This document shows positions 46,082-54,973 of a DNA stretch of 64,000 nucleotides, in pieces; the first letter of the stretch is position 1; each line of letters opens with the position of its first letter. Location: positions 310,001-374,000 of the forward strand of contig JAHJNJ010000036.1 of assembly GCA_018820925.1 (NCBI GenBank), written 5' to 3'. This DNA is from Gammaproteobacteria bacterium (GTDB lineage: Bacteria; Pseudomonadota; Gammaproteobacteria; Burkholderiales; Gallionellaceae). Below the pieces are notes generated by a model. That model saw only the letters and a program-made list of their open reading frames with translations, made no database searches and was not told the DNA's origin. Made by a program: the position numbers and the translations under genes.

Positions 46082-46813
46082 ATGGAGCGATTTCTTGGCA
46101 TGATTTTTTGTTGGATGGTGTTGCTTCCCGCCTATGCAGCATCACCGAGTTATGAAGCCAGAATGGAGCAGATGCTGCGGGAGTATCGCCAGATTCAGGC
46201 CGCTCCCGATGTGGGAAAACTTGTGCGGATAGATGACAAGATGCGCGATCTGATTGAGGAGATGCAGAGCGAACACAGGCAAAGCTTGGGATGGGATAGT
46301 AAATATGCGGTTATTGGAGTGGATCAAGGTGACGGTTTGCTGGTCTATTCAGGAAAACTGCTAGCCGAAGCTCACCGGCTCAACCCCAATTCCCCATATC
46401 GGGACCGGACGCTTTGCTCGAAGATTATCGACCACGGTGGTTATGGTGCAATGCCTGATCTGAAAGCCCTCAATGTTTATCTGAAAGAATTCCCCGAGGG
46501 TTATTGTGCTCGTGATGCACAACGAAACCTTGCCACTTTTTTCTCAGACTTGCATGCTGTTCTAGTTGAGCTTCAAGATCCAAAATACGAGAAAGATTAC
46601 AAATACGAATGCTTTGCGCCGTACATCAATAAGCTGCCTTATAAACAGCAGGAGCAGCGTGCTAGGACAAGCGCCATCGCACACTTTAAGAAAGTATTGG
46701 CAAGCAAGAAATTACGCAGAAGCGTTTATTGGTCCGATGAATACGTGCGCGAGAAACTAAACGGATTGACAAACGGTGAAGAATTTCACGGATGGTTCTG
46801 GTGTGCTGATTAA
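46082..46813 (+). CDS. secreted protein of unknown function
   Basis: The 243-residue precursor has a signal peptide (ERFLGMIFCWMVLLPAYA, cleaved near AYA-AS) and no domain I recognise. A His-Gly-Gly turn (DHGGYGAMPDLKALNVYLKE) and cysteine pairs (CSK, YCARD, FWCAD) are visible. Composition is more AT-rich toward the 3' end than in neighbouring genes. The ATG at 46082 has GGGGAAGAGG upstream. It follows EF-hand copy 2 by 45 bases and could share its transcript. Confidence 0.6.
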   Translation: MERFLGMIFCWMVLLPAYAASPSYEARMEQMLREYRQIQAAPDVGKLVRIDDKMRDLIEEMQSEHRQSLGWDSKYAVIGVDQGDGLLVYSGKLLAEAHRLNPNSPYRDRTLCSKIIDHGGYGAMPDLKALNVYLKEFPEGYCARDAQRNLATFFSDLHAVLVELQDPKYEKDYKYECFAPYINKLPYKQQEQRARTSAIAHFKKVLASKKLRRSVYWSDEYVREKLNGLTNGEEFHGWFWCAD

Positions 46814-46822
46814 ACTGGCCAA

Positions 46823-46853
46823 GTAGGGTGGGCACGGAAACGTGCTCACCTAC
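46823..46853. repeat. short GTAGGGTGGGCACG hairpin repeat
   Basis: GTAGGGTGGGCACG / CGTGCTCACCTAC form a stem with a GAAA loop and minor mismatch. It is a short member of the 23779 family, sitting between convergent genes. Confidence 0.75.
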
Positions 46854-46857
46854 AGAT

Positions 46858-47721
46858 TCACCACAGCAAATAATCCCCCACCACCCCCACAAACACCGCC
46901 GCCCCGAACCAGTTGTTGTGCAGGAATGCCTTGAAGCATTTCTCGCGGCTTCTGTCCTTGATGAGTCGGTAGTGATACAGCGCGATGCCTTCCGCGACGA
47001 CTAGCCCGGTGAAGTAGACGATCCCCAACCCCGCCATCAACCCAGCCACTGCCAGCAACAGCAGGGTGACGGTGTAGCAGGCCATCACCGCCGCGACATC
47101 GAACTTGCCAAACAGCAGCGCGGAGGAGTGAATGTCGAGGTGGATGTCGTCGTCGCGATCCACCATTGCATATTCGGTGTCATAGGCAATGGCCCAGAAC
47201 ACGTTGGCGGACATCAGTATCCATGCCACTGGAGGCACATGACCCAGCGTGGCGGCAAAGGCCATGGGGATGCCGAAGCCGAAGGCGATGCCGAGATAGG
47301 CTTGCGGGATGGCGAAGAAGCGCTTGGTGAACGGGTAACTGACGGCGAGAAACAGGGCGGGGAAGGACATTACCCAGGTTAACGGATTCAGCGGCAGAAT
47401 TAGTGCGAAGGAGATGAGCGCCAGCGCGACGGCAACCCATAGCGCTTCGCGTTCACTGATCTTGCCGCTGGTAAGCGGTCGGTCACATGTGCGCTTAACG
47501 TGTTTGTCAATGTGGCGGTCGGCGTAGTCGTTCACGGCGCAACCGGCAGAGCGCATCAATGCAGTGCCGAGCGTGAAGATGAACACGATGAGCCACGACG
47601 GATGGCCGTTGCCCGCGATCCACACGCCCCATAGCGTCGGCCACAACAGCAGCAGGATGCCGATGGGGCGGTGCAGGCGGGTGAGCTGGATGTAGAGGTG
47701 CAGGCGTTCGGTGAGGTTCAT
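46858..47721 (-). CDS. ubiA: 4-hydroxybenzoate polyprenyltransferase UbiA
   Basis: UbiA attaches the polyprenyl tail to 4-hydroxybenzoate in ubiquinone synthesis. The 287-residue membrane protein has nine helices and both aspartate motifs: NDYADRHIDKHVKRTCDRPL and AYDTEYAMVDRDDD. The product of ispB at 60772 would supply the polyprenyl diphosphate. It is the last gene of the minus-strand group that starts at the kinase genes, separated from recG by a repeat. Confidence 0.95.
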   Translation of the reverse strand: MNLTERLHLYIQLTRLHRPIGILLLLWPTLWGVWIAGNGHPSWLIVFIFTLGTALMRSAGCAVNDYADRHIDKHVKRTCDRPLTSGKISEREALWVAVALALISFALILPLNPLTWVMSFPALFLAVSYPFTKRFFAIPQAYLGIAFGFGIPMAFAATLGHVPPVAWILMSANVFWAIAYDTEYAMVDRDDDIHLDIHSSALLFGKFDVAAVMACYTVTLLLLAVAGLMAGLGIVYFTGLVVAEGIALYHYRLIKDRSREKCFKAFLHNNWFGAAVFVGVVGDYLLW

Positions 47722-47765
47722 GGGTGGATTTTACGCTATTGAGGCGGTGCGGATAAAACATGAAG

Positions 47766-47859
47766 CCGTTCGTGTTGACCATTCGACAAGCTCAGGCCTT
47801 GTCGAAATATGAACGGTCCGGCACGCCGTTCCTTCCTTCGACAGGCTCAGGACGAACGG
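47766..47859. repeat. pair of REP-like repeats in the ubiA-recG gap
   Basis: Two CCGTTC...GAACGG units lie side by side (47766-47817 and 47826-47859), each holding the TTCGACAAGCTCAG or TTCGACAGGCTCAG core. They can fold as adjacent hairpins in transcripts of either strand. Confidence 0.75.
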
Positions 47860-47894
47860 GGTTGAAGAGTGTCTGGTGGATGGTAAAAAGAAAT

Positions 47895-49916
47895 TCAGGT
47901 CCGCAAATAGTCCGGCTCGTTCGCCATCCACCGTTGCAGATGCGCCTGCGCCTCTACGGGGAAATCGCGCAGCATCTCGTCGGCGATGTCGCGCGCCTTG
48001 TTAAGCAGCTTGTCGTCTTCGGCCAGATCGGCGAAGCGCAGCATGGGTACGCCGCTCTGCCGTGCGCCCAGTAGTTCGCCGGGGCCGCGCAGGCGCAGGT
48101 CCTGTTGCGCAATTTCGAAGCCGTCGGTGTTCTCGTAGATGATCTTGAGTCTTGCCCTCGCGAGTTCGGACATCGGCTGCTGGAACAGCAGCACGCACAT
48201 GCTTTCCGCCGCGCCACGTCCGACACGGCCGCGCAACTGGTGCAATTGCGCCAGCCCCATGCGCTCGGCGTGGTCTATCACCATCAGGCTGGCGTTGGGC
48301 ACGTCCACGCCGACTTCGATGACGGTAGTGGCGACCAGCAGTTGCAGTTCGCCTGCCTTGAATGCGGCCATGGTCTCGGCTTTTTCGGCGCTGCTCAACT
48401 TGCCGTGGGCGAGGCCGATGCGCAGTTCGGGGAATATATGGGTGAGCGTGGCGTGGGTCTCCAGCGCGGTCTGCAATTGCAGCGCTTCACTTTCATCGAT
48501 GAGCGGGCACACCCAGTAAGCCTGACGACCTTCGAGACAGGCGGCGCGCACACGCTCGAATACTTCCTCGCGCCGCGCATCGCTGACCAGTTTGGTGACG
48601 ATGGGCGTGCGGCCCGGCGGCAGTTCATCGATGACGGAGACGTCGAGGTCGGCGTAGTAGCTCATCGCCAATGTGCGCGGGATGGGGGTGGCGCTCATCA
48701 TGAGTTGGTGGGGTTCTGCACCCTTGCCGCGCAAGGCCAGCCGCTGCTGCACACCGAACTTGTGCTGTTCGTCCACAATGACCAATCCCAGTTTTTTGAA
48801 CTCGACCGAAGTCTGGAACAGCGCATGCGTGCCGATGGCGAGCATGGTCTCACCGCTGGCGATGCGCTCGGCAGCGGCGGTCTTGTCTTTCTTCTTCAGA
48901 CTGCCGGAGAGCCACACCGGTTCAATGCCGAGCGGTTTCAGCCAGTCCCGCAGCTTGAGGTAATGCTGTTCGGCCAGTATCTCGGTCGGCGCCATGAAAG
49001 CGACCTGGAAACCGTTCTCGATTGCCTGCAAGGCCGCGAGTGCGGCGACCACGGTCTTGCCGCTGCCGACATCGCCTTGCAGCAGGCGCTGCATGGGGTG
49101 CGGGCGCGCCAGGTCGTTGCTGATCTCGTGCCAGACCTTCTTTTGCGCGTTGGTGAGTGCGAAGGGCAGGTCTTTCAGCAAGCCGTCCGTGAGTTTGTTG
49201 TGCGCGCCAAGTTTTGGTGCGACTCGCAAGCTGCGCTCGCGGTAATGCACCCGCATGGAGAGTTGCTGCGCCAGCAATTCGTCGAACTTGATGCGCATCC
49301 AGGCGGGATGCGCACGGGCAAGCAAAGTATCCTCGTCGATGTTCGGCGGCGGCTGGTGCAGCAGTTTTACGCTGGCGTCGAAGTCGGGCAGGTGCAGTCT
49401 TTTCTTGATCGCCTCCGGCAGTGTGTCGTCGAGCGGCAGTTCGTTCAGCGCGGCGTGGATATGTTTGGTCAACGTGGCTTGCGGCAGCCCGGCGGTGGTC
49501 GGGTAAATGGGGGTGAGCGCCTGCTTGAGCGGTGTGGCTTCGCCCGCACTGCGGCACTTGGGATGCACCATTTCGTCGCCGAAAAACCCCATGCGCGGTT
49601 CGCCCAGCGCGCGGATCCTTTTTCCGACGGCGAGTTGCTTCTGCTGGCTGGGATAGAAATTGAGGAAGCGCAAATACAGAATCCCGCTGTCGTCCTGCAA
49701 CTGGCACACCAGGCTGCGGCGCGGGCGATACATGACTTCGCTGTGGATGATCTCGCCCTCCACCTGCGCTGCTTCGCCGGGCTTGAGGTCGGCGATGCGC
49801 GTGATCCGCGTCTCGTCCTCATAGCGCAGCGGCAGGTGCAGCACCAGGTCGAACGGGGTGTGGATGCCGAGTTTGGCAAATTTGCTTTGCGTGGCGGTGG
49901 CGATCTTCAGCGGCAC
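47895..49916 (-). CDS. recG: ATP-dependent DNA helicase RecG
   Basis: RecG reverses stalled forks and migrates Holliday junctions. The 673-residue protein has the wedge/OB domain (GEAAQVEGEIIHSE), Walker A LLQGDVGSGKTVVA, the VDEQHKFGV DEAD-like motif, MSATPIPRTLAMSYYAD, and LHQLRGRVGRG with the C-terminal TRG-like region. It starts with GTG at 49916, 32 bases after the kinase gene on the same strand. Confidence 0.97.
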   Translation of the reverse strand: MPLKIATATQSKFAKLGIHTPFDLVLHLPLRYEDETRITRIADLKPGEAAQVEGEIIHSEVMYRPRRSLVCQLQDDSGILYLRFLNFYPSQQKQLAVGKRIRALGEPRMGFFGDEMVHPKCRSAGEATPLKQALTPIYPTTAGLPQATLTKHIHAALNELPLDDTLPEAIKKRLHLPDFDASVKLLHQPPPNIDEDTLLARAHPAWMRIKFDELLAQQLSMRVHYRERSLRVAPKLGAHNKLTDGLLKDLPFALTNAQKKVWHEISNDLARPHPMQRLLQGDVGSGKTVVAALAALQAIENGFQVAFMAPTEILAEQHYLKLRDWLKPLGIEPVWLSGSLKKKDKTAAAERIASGETMLAIGTHALFQTSVEFKKLGLVIVDEQHKFGVQQRLALRGKGAEPHQLMMSATPIPRTLAMSYYADLDVSVIDELPPGRTPIVTKLVSDARREEVFERVRAACLEGRQAYWVCPLIDESEALQLQTALETHATLTHIFPELRIGLAHGKLSSAEKAETMAAFKAGELQLLVATTVIEVGVDVPNASLMVIDHAERMGLAQLHQLRGRVGRGAAESMCVLLFQQPMSELARARLKIIYENTDGFEIAQQDLRLRGPGELLGARQSGVPMLRFADLAEDDKLLNKARDIADEMLRDFPVEAQAHLQRWMANEPDYLRT

Positions 49917-49948
49917 GGATGCGGCATTCCGGGAAAACGCGGACCGGC

Positions 49949-51235
49949 CTACAACTGATGGCCGGGCATGCTGGCGACCCTGTCATCCGCGATGCGCAGC
50001 CGGTCGGCCAGCGTGTGCAGGAAGGCCTGCAGGAAATGCAGCTGGCAGCGGTCGGAGAGTTTGTCGAGCTGGTCGGGCATGATCTTCATGACGGTGATGT
50101 CGGTATTGGCCGAGATGGTGGCGGAACGCGGCATCTTTTTGCGGCTGACGTAGGCCATCTCGCCGACGCAGTCGCCGACGCCCAGCGTGTTGAGCAGACG
50201 GTTGTTGCGCGTCACATTGACGCCGCCTTCGATCAGGATATAGAACGCGTCGCCCATGTCGTTCTCGCGCAACAGCACGGTTTTGGCCGGCTGTTTTTGC
50301 CATTCTCCTATGCGCAGCAACTCCCACAATTCGAGATCGGCGAATTCCTCGAACATTTTAAGGTTGCGCAGTGCAATGAATTTTTCGCTCTCGTTGATTT
50401 CCAGGTCGCTTTTTTCGAAGTGGCCGAGTTCCGCCAGTTCGTTGCCGAAATCGCGCCAGGTGGGGAAGCGGTCTGCGGGATTTTTCTGCATGGCGCGCAT
50501 GACGATGCGCTCCAGTTGCGGCGGCAGGTCGCTGCGCAGTTCGGTCGGGGCTATGGGTGTTTCGTTCAGGATCTGTTGATACAGATGGGCCAGGTTCTTC
50601 GGGGTGTAAGGCGAGCGCCCGGTCAGCAGGCGATACATCACGACGCCCAGTGAATAAATGTCGGTGTGGTGCGAGACCTCGTCGCCGCGCACCTGCTCCG
50701 GCGACATATAGTTGGGCGAGCCGACGCTGCCGTGGGTCTGCTCGAGATCAAGCCGGATGGCCGCCCCCAGGTCGGTAATCTTGATCTCGTTGGGCCTGTC
50801 CAGCAGCAGGTTGGCCGGTTTGATGTCGCGGTGGATGACGCCTTTGAACTGCGCGTAATTGAGCGCGCGGCAGCACTTGAACATGTATTCCACCACACGA
50901 TCGAGCGGCAGCAGGTTTTCCTGGTAGATGAATTTTTCCAGCGTGCCGCCGCCCACATATTCCATCACGATGTAGTTCGCTTCGTCGCTGAGCACCGCTT
51001 CGAAGGTTTTCACGATGTTCGGATGGATGAGCTTGCCCGCCAGCGCGGCTTCGTTTTCCAGCTGTTTGCGGTTCTGCCTGCCCAGTCGCGGGTCGTCGAG
51101 AAATTCCTGTTTGATGATCTTGATGGCGACTTCAATGTCCTTGAATGGGTCATAGGCAAGATAGACCTTGCTGGTTCCGCCCTGCCCCAGTTTCCTGATC
51201 AGGCGATAGGTGCCGAGATAGGTTTCTTTGCTCAT
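49949..51235 (-). CDS. Ser/Thr protein kinase with C-terminal cyclic nucleotide-binding domain (copy A)
   Basis: Residues 1-270 form a Hanks-type kinase: glycine loop KLGQGGTSKVYL, catalytic Lys in [22 protein letters not shown] and a DLG (TDLGAAIR) where DFG is usual, with SPNYMSPEQV as activation segment end. Residues 290-410 form a cNMP-binding domain with the cassette GVGDCVGEMAYVSRKKMPRSAT, which keeps the Gly-Glu and Arg contacts expected for cyclic nucleotide binding. No membrane helix is present. It could phosphorylate targets in response to cAMP or cGMP; this is inference. It lies 26 bases after ridA. Confidence 0.9.
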   Translation of the reverse strand: MSKETYLGTYRLIRKLGQGGTSKVYLAYDPFKDIEVAIKIIKQEFLDDPRLGRQNRKQLENEAALAGKLIHPNIVKTFEAVLSDEANYIVMEYVGGGTLEKFIYQENLLPLDRVVEYMFKCCRALNYAQFKGVIHRDIKPANLLLDRPNEIKITDLGAAIRLDLEQTHGSVGSPNYMSPEQVRGDEVSHHTDIYSLGVVMYRLLTGRSPYTPKNLAHLYQQILNETPIAPTELRSDLPPQLERIVMRAMQKNPADRFPTWRDFGNELAELGHFEKSDLEINESEKFIALRNLKMFEEFADLELWELLRIGEWQKQPAKTVLLRENDMGDAFYILIEGGVNVTRNNRLLNTLGVGDCVGEMAYVSRKKMPRSATISANTDITVMKIMPDQLDKLSDRCQLHFLQAFLHTLADRLRIADDRVASMPGHQL

Positions 51236-51261
51236 TGGAAATTGACCGTCAGTGGTTGCGT

Positions 51262-51648
51262 TCAGTCTTGCAGAAACAGCACGCCGTCGGCTTCCACCAA
51301 TGCATTGCGCGGCAGCGAAGCGACTCCCACGGCGGCGCGTGCCGGGTAGGGCTGGTGAAAATAAGTCGCCATGATTTCGTTCACCTTGGCGAAATGGGCG
51401 AGGTCGGTGAGGTAGATATTCAACTTCACCATGTCGTTCAGGCTGCTGCCGGCCGCAGCGGCGACCGCGCGCAGGTTCTGGAAAACGCGGTGAATCTGTG
51501 CCTCGATACCTTCAACCATGGCCATGGTGTTGGGGTCGAGGCCGATCTGGCCGGACAGGTACACGGTGCTGTCCACGCGTACCGCTTGTGAATAGGTGCC
51601 GATGGCGGCAGGGGCATCCGGGGTTTGGACTACGAATTTGTTCGACAT
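51262..51648 (-). CDS. ridA: RidA-family enamine/imine deaminase
   Basis: RidA hydrolyses reactive 2-aminoacrylate and similar enamines. The 128-residue protein has [14 protein letters not shown] at the N-terminus, [13 protein letters not shown], and the active-site Arg in [13 protein letters not shown] followed by [10 protein letters not shown]. It is unusual in lying between two paralogous kinase genes, 22 and 26 bases from each. The ATG at 51648 has AGGAGA upstream; a longer frame is rejected. Confidence 0.95.
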   Translation of the reverse strand: MSNKFVVQTPDAPAAIGTYSQAVRVDSTVYLSGQIGLDPNTMAMVEGIEAQIHRVFQNLRAVAAAAGSSLNDMVKLNIYLTDLAHFAKVNEIMATYFHQPYPARAAVGVASLPRNALVEADGVLFLQD

Positions 51649-51670
51649 GATGTTCTCCTTCTGTTTTTGT

Positions 51671-52951
51671 CTAATTGGCGAGCTTGGCGAACCGGTCATC
51701 TGCCATTCTGAGCCGATCCGCCATGACGCGCAAAAATGCCTGGTTGAAATGCAGCTGGCAATGGTCGGACAGTTTGGCGAGTTGTACCGGCAAAATTTTC
51801 AGCAGGGTGACTTCCGTTCCGGCAGTGATCGTGGCCGAGCGCGCGACGACCCGTCCGCTGATATAAGCCATTTCGCCAAAACAGTCGTCGCTGCGGATCA
51901 GGTTGAGCAGGCGCCCGTTCTTGGTCACGCTCACGCTGCCGCTGACAATGACATAAAAAGCATCGCCCATCTCGTCTTCGCGCATCAGCACGGTTTGCGG
52001 CGGCTGTTTTTGCCATTCGCCCACCTGCAGTATCTCCCACAGTTCGGTATCGGTGAAGTCCTTGAACAGGGACATCTCGCGCAACGTGGTGAATTTCACG
52101 GTCTGGTTGATATCAATCGTGCTGTGTTCGAATCGCCCCAGTGCGGCCAGGTCGCGACCGAAATCCTTCCAGTCCTGATAGCGCTCCTGCTTGTCCTTGC
52201 GCATGGCGGTCAACACGACGCGTTCCAGTTCGGCGGGAATGTCGGATCGCAACGAACGCGGGGTCGGCGGCTCGTTATGCAGGATCAGTTGGCACAGCGC
52301 GGCCAGATTTTGTGCATGAAACGGAGCGTGTCCGGTCAGCAGGCGGTACATCACCACGCCCAGGGAATAGATGTCTGTCTGGTGCGTCAGCACTTCGCCG
52401 CGCAACTGTTCCGGGGACATATAGCCGGGCGAGCCGATATTGCTGACTTGTGTCTGCTCGATGTCCAGCAGCAGGGCCGCGCCCATGTCGGAGATCTTGA
52501 TGTCGCCGTCTTCGGTGAGCAGCATGTTGGCGGGTTTGATGTCGCGATGGATGACGCCATTGAATTGCGCATAGTTCAGCGCGCGGCAGCACTTGAACAT
52601 GTATTCCACCACGCGGTCAATGGGCAGCAGGTTGCCCGGTTCGGCATATTTATCCAGCGTGCCGCCGCTGATGTATTCCATCACGATGTAGCTGGTTTCA
52701 TCCCCGATCACCGCGTCGTAGATCGTCACGATGTGCGGATGCGACAGTTTGCCCGCCAGCGAGGCCTCGTTATCCAGTTGCCGCTGGTACAGCTTGCCCA
52801 TTCTGGGGTCGTTCAGTATCTCCTGCTTCAATATCTTGATCGCCACTTCGCGCTTGGCGAACGGGTCGAAACCGAGATACACGGTACTGGTGGCGCCTTG
52901 CCCGAGTTTTTTGGTGAGCAAGTATTTGCCGAGTGTTTCGGGAAGCTTCAT
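51671..52951 (-). CDS. Ser/Thr protein kinase with C-terminal cyclic nucleotide-binding domain (copy B)
   Basis: This 426-residue paralogue of copy A has the same layout: [38 protein letters not shown], a DMG (SDMGAALL) in place of [13 protein letters not shown], and a cNMP domain with [20 protein letters not shown]. Both paralogues share [11 protein letters not shown]-type linkers before the cNMP domain. ATG at 52951 is chosen ([14 protein letters not shown] follows); a TTG 12 bases upstream is less likely. It is the promoter-proximal gene of the kinase-ridA-kinase-recG group. Confidence 0.9.
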   Translation of the reverse strand: MKLPETLGKYLLTKKLGQGATSTVYLGFDPFAKREVAIKILKQEILNDPRMGKLYQRQLDNEASLAGKLSHPHIVTIYDAVIGDETSYIVMEYISGGTLDKYAEPGNLLPIDRVVEYMFKCCRALNYAQFNGVIHRDIKPANMLLTEDGDIKISDMGAALLLDIEQTQVSNIGSPGYMSPEQLRGEVLTHQTDIYSLGVVMYRLLTGHAPFHAQNLAALCQLILHNEPPTPRSLRSDIPAELERVVLTAMRKDKQERYQDWKDFGRDLAALGRFEHSTIDINQTVKFTTLREMSLFKDFTDTELWEILQVGEWQKQPPQTVLMREDEMGDAFYVIVSGSVSVTKNGRLLNLIRSDDCFGEMAYISGRVVARSATITAGTEVTLLKILPVQLAKLSDHCQLHFNQAFLRVMADRLRMADDRFAKLAN

Positions 52952-53265
52952 GTGCCTTACCAAGGGAATCGCCGAGTGAACCGGGGCGAATTTACACCAA
53001 CAAGCGGGGGGAGAACAGCGTCAAAAGGGGATTGGGGTCAATATCTGCGTTATTTCGATTGGATTTTGTTTGAAGTGCCAGGTTGCCGGAGGCGTCCGTA
53101 TTGGCTGGAGAAGAGGTTATTGTCGTGGTCGTGTTGCTTAAAATCGTTTGGTCACAGGCAGGTTTAGCGTACCGATGAGGTGGGGCCCGGGTTGTTCAAA
53201 GCCCAGCTTTGGCCGATAATGCGCGGCCTTGCCAGAGTCCAAACCCCACTACCGGATATGCTCCT
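52952..53265. other. 314-base divergent intergenic region
   Basis: No gene, RNA or clear promoter could be recognised between the kinase operon (minus) and the glycan cluster (plus). It is more AT-rich than its neighbours (for example GCGTTATTTCGATTGGATTT) and must contain promoters for both. Confidence 0.5.
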
Positions 53266-54480
53266 TTGAACATTAAATTCCAACGCGCAGTCGATCATTG
53301 GGCCGGGATGCCGATTTGCTGGATGCTTTCGCTGCTCGAACGGGTTCGGCGCATGTTTGCCGGCCACTCAACTGTCCAACCCAGGCGCATTCTCATCGTC
53401 CTGCTCTCGGAAATGGGCAGCCTGGTGCTGGCGCAGCCGATGTTTGCCGATTTGCGCAAACGTTATCCCGGGGCTTCCCTGCATATCCTGATGTTCGCCA
53501 AGAACCGCGAAGTGCTCGACCTGCTGGGCGTGATGCCGCCCGAAAACGTGATCACCATCCGCGACAAGTCGCTGGGTGGCTTCGTGGCGGATACCTTGCG
53601 CGCACTCCTGACCATGCGCCGTATCGGTTTCGATGTGGTGATCGACTGCGAGCTGTTCTCGCGGGTGAGCGCGATTTTTTCCTATTTGTCCGGTGCCGCG
53701 ATTCATGTGGGCTTCCAGCCGCACACGCAGGAAGGGTTGTATCGCGGTTCGTTCATCAACCGGCCGGTGCTGTACAACCCCTACCGCCATTTGTCGCAGC
53801 AGTTCCTGACCATGGTCGCGGCCATCGAGTCGGTCAGCCGCCCCACCGCCAAGGCGCTGGCGGCGGAATTGTCCGCGCCGCCGTTGCTGCAGTTTGCCGA
53901 AGGGGAGCTGAAACAGATCGAAACTGTGTTGCATGCAGATTTTCCGGTGCTGCCAAACAAGAAGCTGGTGCTGGTCTATCCCGGCGGGGGCATCCTGCCG
54001 ATTCGCGCCTGGCCGCCGGAAAACTACAAGCAGTTGTGTGTCACGCTGTTGAACGATGGTTACGTGGTGGCGGTGATCGGGCTGCGCGAAGACAAGCCGC
54101 TGGCGCAGGAAGTGGTGGCGCATTGCAATCACCCGAACTGCATCGACCTGACCGGCTACACCAAATCCGTGCGCCATTTGCTGGCCATATTCCACCGCGC
54201 GTCCTTGCTGATCACCAACGACGGCGGACCCGGGCAGTTCGCGGCGCTGACGCCGTTGCAGACCATGGTGTTCTTCGGCCCGGAGACGCCGGCGTTGTAC
54301 AGCCCGCTGGCGCCCAATATCCATTGCCTCTATTCGGCGCTGTCCTGCTCGCCCTGCCTGACGGCGTATAACCACCGCAATTCGCCCTGCGACGGCGACA
54401 ACCAATGCCTGAAGCAGATCGGCACCGAACAGGTGTTGCGCAAGGCGCGCGAGTTGCTGCAAACGGAAGGCCGCGCATGA
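53266..54480 (+). CDS. glycosyltransferase family 9 (heptosyltransferase-like)
   Basis: The protein resembles LPS heptosyltransferases: an N-terminal Rossmann half (RRILIVLLSEMGSLVLAQPM) and a C-terminal half with LVYPGGGILPIRAWP and the donor-binding loop TNDGGPGQFAALTPLQTMVFF. The GDGDN-Cys-rich end (CSPCLTAYNHRNSPCDGDNQ) is typical of the family. Start is uncertain: TTG at 53266 gives the homologous N-terminus (NIKFQRAVDHWAG), while TTG at 53209 would add 19 residues. It leads a coupled cluster; its stop overlaps gtrA. Sugar donor and acceptor are unknown. Confidence 0.88.
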   Translation: MNIKFQRAVDHWAGMPICWMLSLLERVRRMFAGHSTVQPRRILIVLLSEMGSLVLAQPMFADLRKRYPGASLHILMFAKNREVLDLLGVMPPENVITIRDKSLGGFVADTLRALLTMRRIGFDVVIDCELFSRVSAIFSYLSGAAIHVGFQPHTQEGLYRGSFINRPVLYNPYRHLSQQFLTMVAAIESVSRPTAKALAAELSAPPLLQFAEGELKQIETVLHADFPVLPNKKLVLVYPGGGILPIRAWPPENYKQLCVTLLNDGYVVAVIGLREDKPLAQEVVAHCNHPNCIDLTGYTKSVRHLLAIFHRASLLITNDGGPGQFAALTPLQTMVFFGPETPALYSPLAPNIHCLYSALSCSPCLTAYNHRNSPCDGDNQCLKQIGTEQVLRKARELLQTEGRA

Positions 54481-54971
54481 GTACGCTTTTTAATCTGCAC
54501 CTTTCGCTGGCGTCCCTGTTGCGCCGTGTATTTTCCCGGCGTTTCCTGAAATTCGGCACGGTGGGCGCCTCGGGAACGGTGGTCAATCTCAGTGTCCTGT
54601 ACGTCGGGCAGGAATTTATTTTCAATGCGGTGCAGCAACAGCAGATCAGGCTCAACCTGTCGCTGGCGCTGGCCATTTTCCTGGCGACGGTGAACAATTT
54701 TCTGTGGAACCGCCTGTGGACCTGGGTGGATCGCAAGCAGCAGCACCACAAGCCGTTGCTGGTGCAGTTCTGGCAATACACGTTGGCGTGCGGGCTGAGC
54801 ATCGCCCTGCAGATCGTGTTCACCAACCTGCTGGCGCCGCATTTCTATTACCAGATTGCCAACCTCATCGCGATCGGGTTGACCAGTATCCTGAACTTTG
54901 TGCTGAACGACATCTGGACGTTTGGCCGCTTGAAATTGATACGGCATGACGAGCCGCATCACGGCGACTGA
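54477..54971 (+). CDS. GtrA-family membrane protein
   Basis: The 164-residue protein has four membrane helices and the GtrA pattern: KFGTVGASGTVVNLSVLYV at the start and NFVLNDIWTFG at the end. GtrA-like proteins are thought to flip lipid-linked sugars across the inner membrane. Start overlaps the GT9 stop (ATGA). Its neighbour GT39 needs lipid-linked donors on the periplasmic side, which fits. Confidence 0.9.
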   Translation: MSTLFNLHLSLASLLRRVFSRRFLKFGTVGASGTVVNLSVLYVGQEFIFNAVQQQQIRLNLSLALAIFLATVNNFLWNRLWTWVDRKQQHHKPLLVQFWQYTLACGLSIALQIVFTNLLAPHFYYQIANLIAIGLTSILNFVLNDIWTFGRLKLIRHDEPHHGD

Positions 54972-54973
54972 GC

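Noticed and set aside
48105-49958. 617-codon frame opposite recG
   Set aside because: Antisense to recG with low-information composition and no domain.
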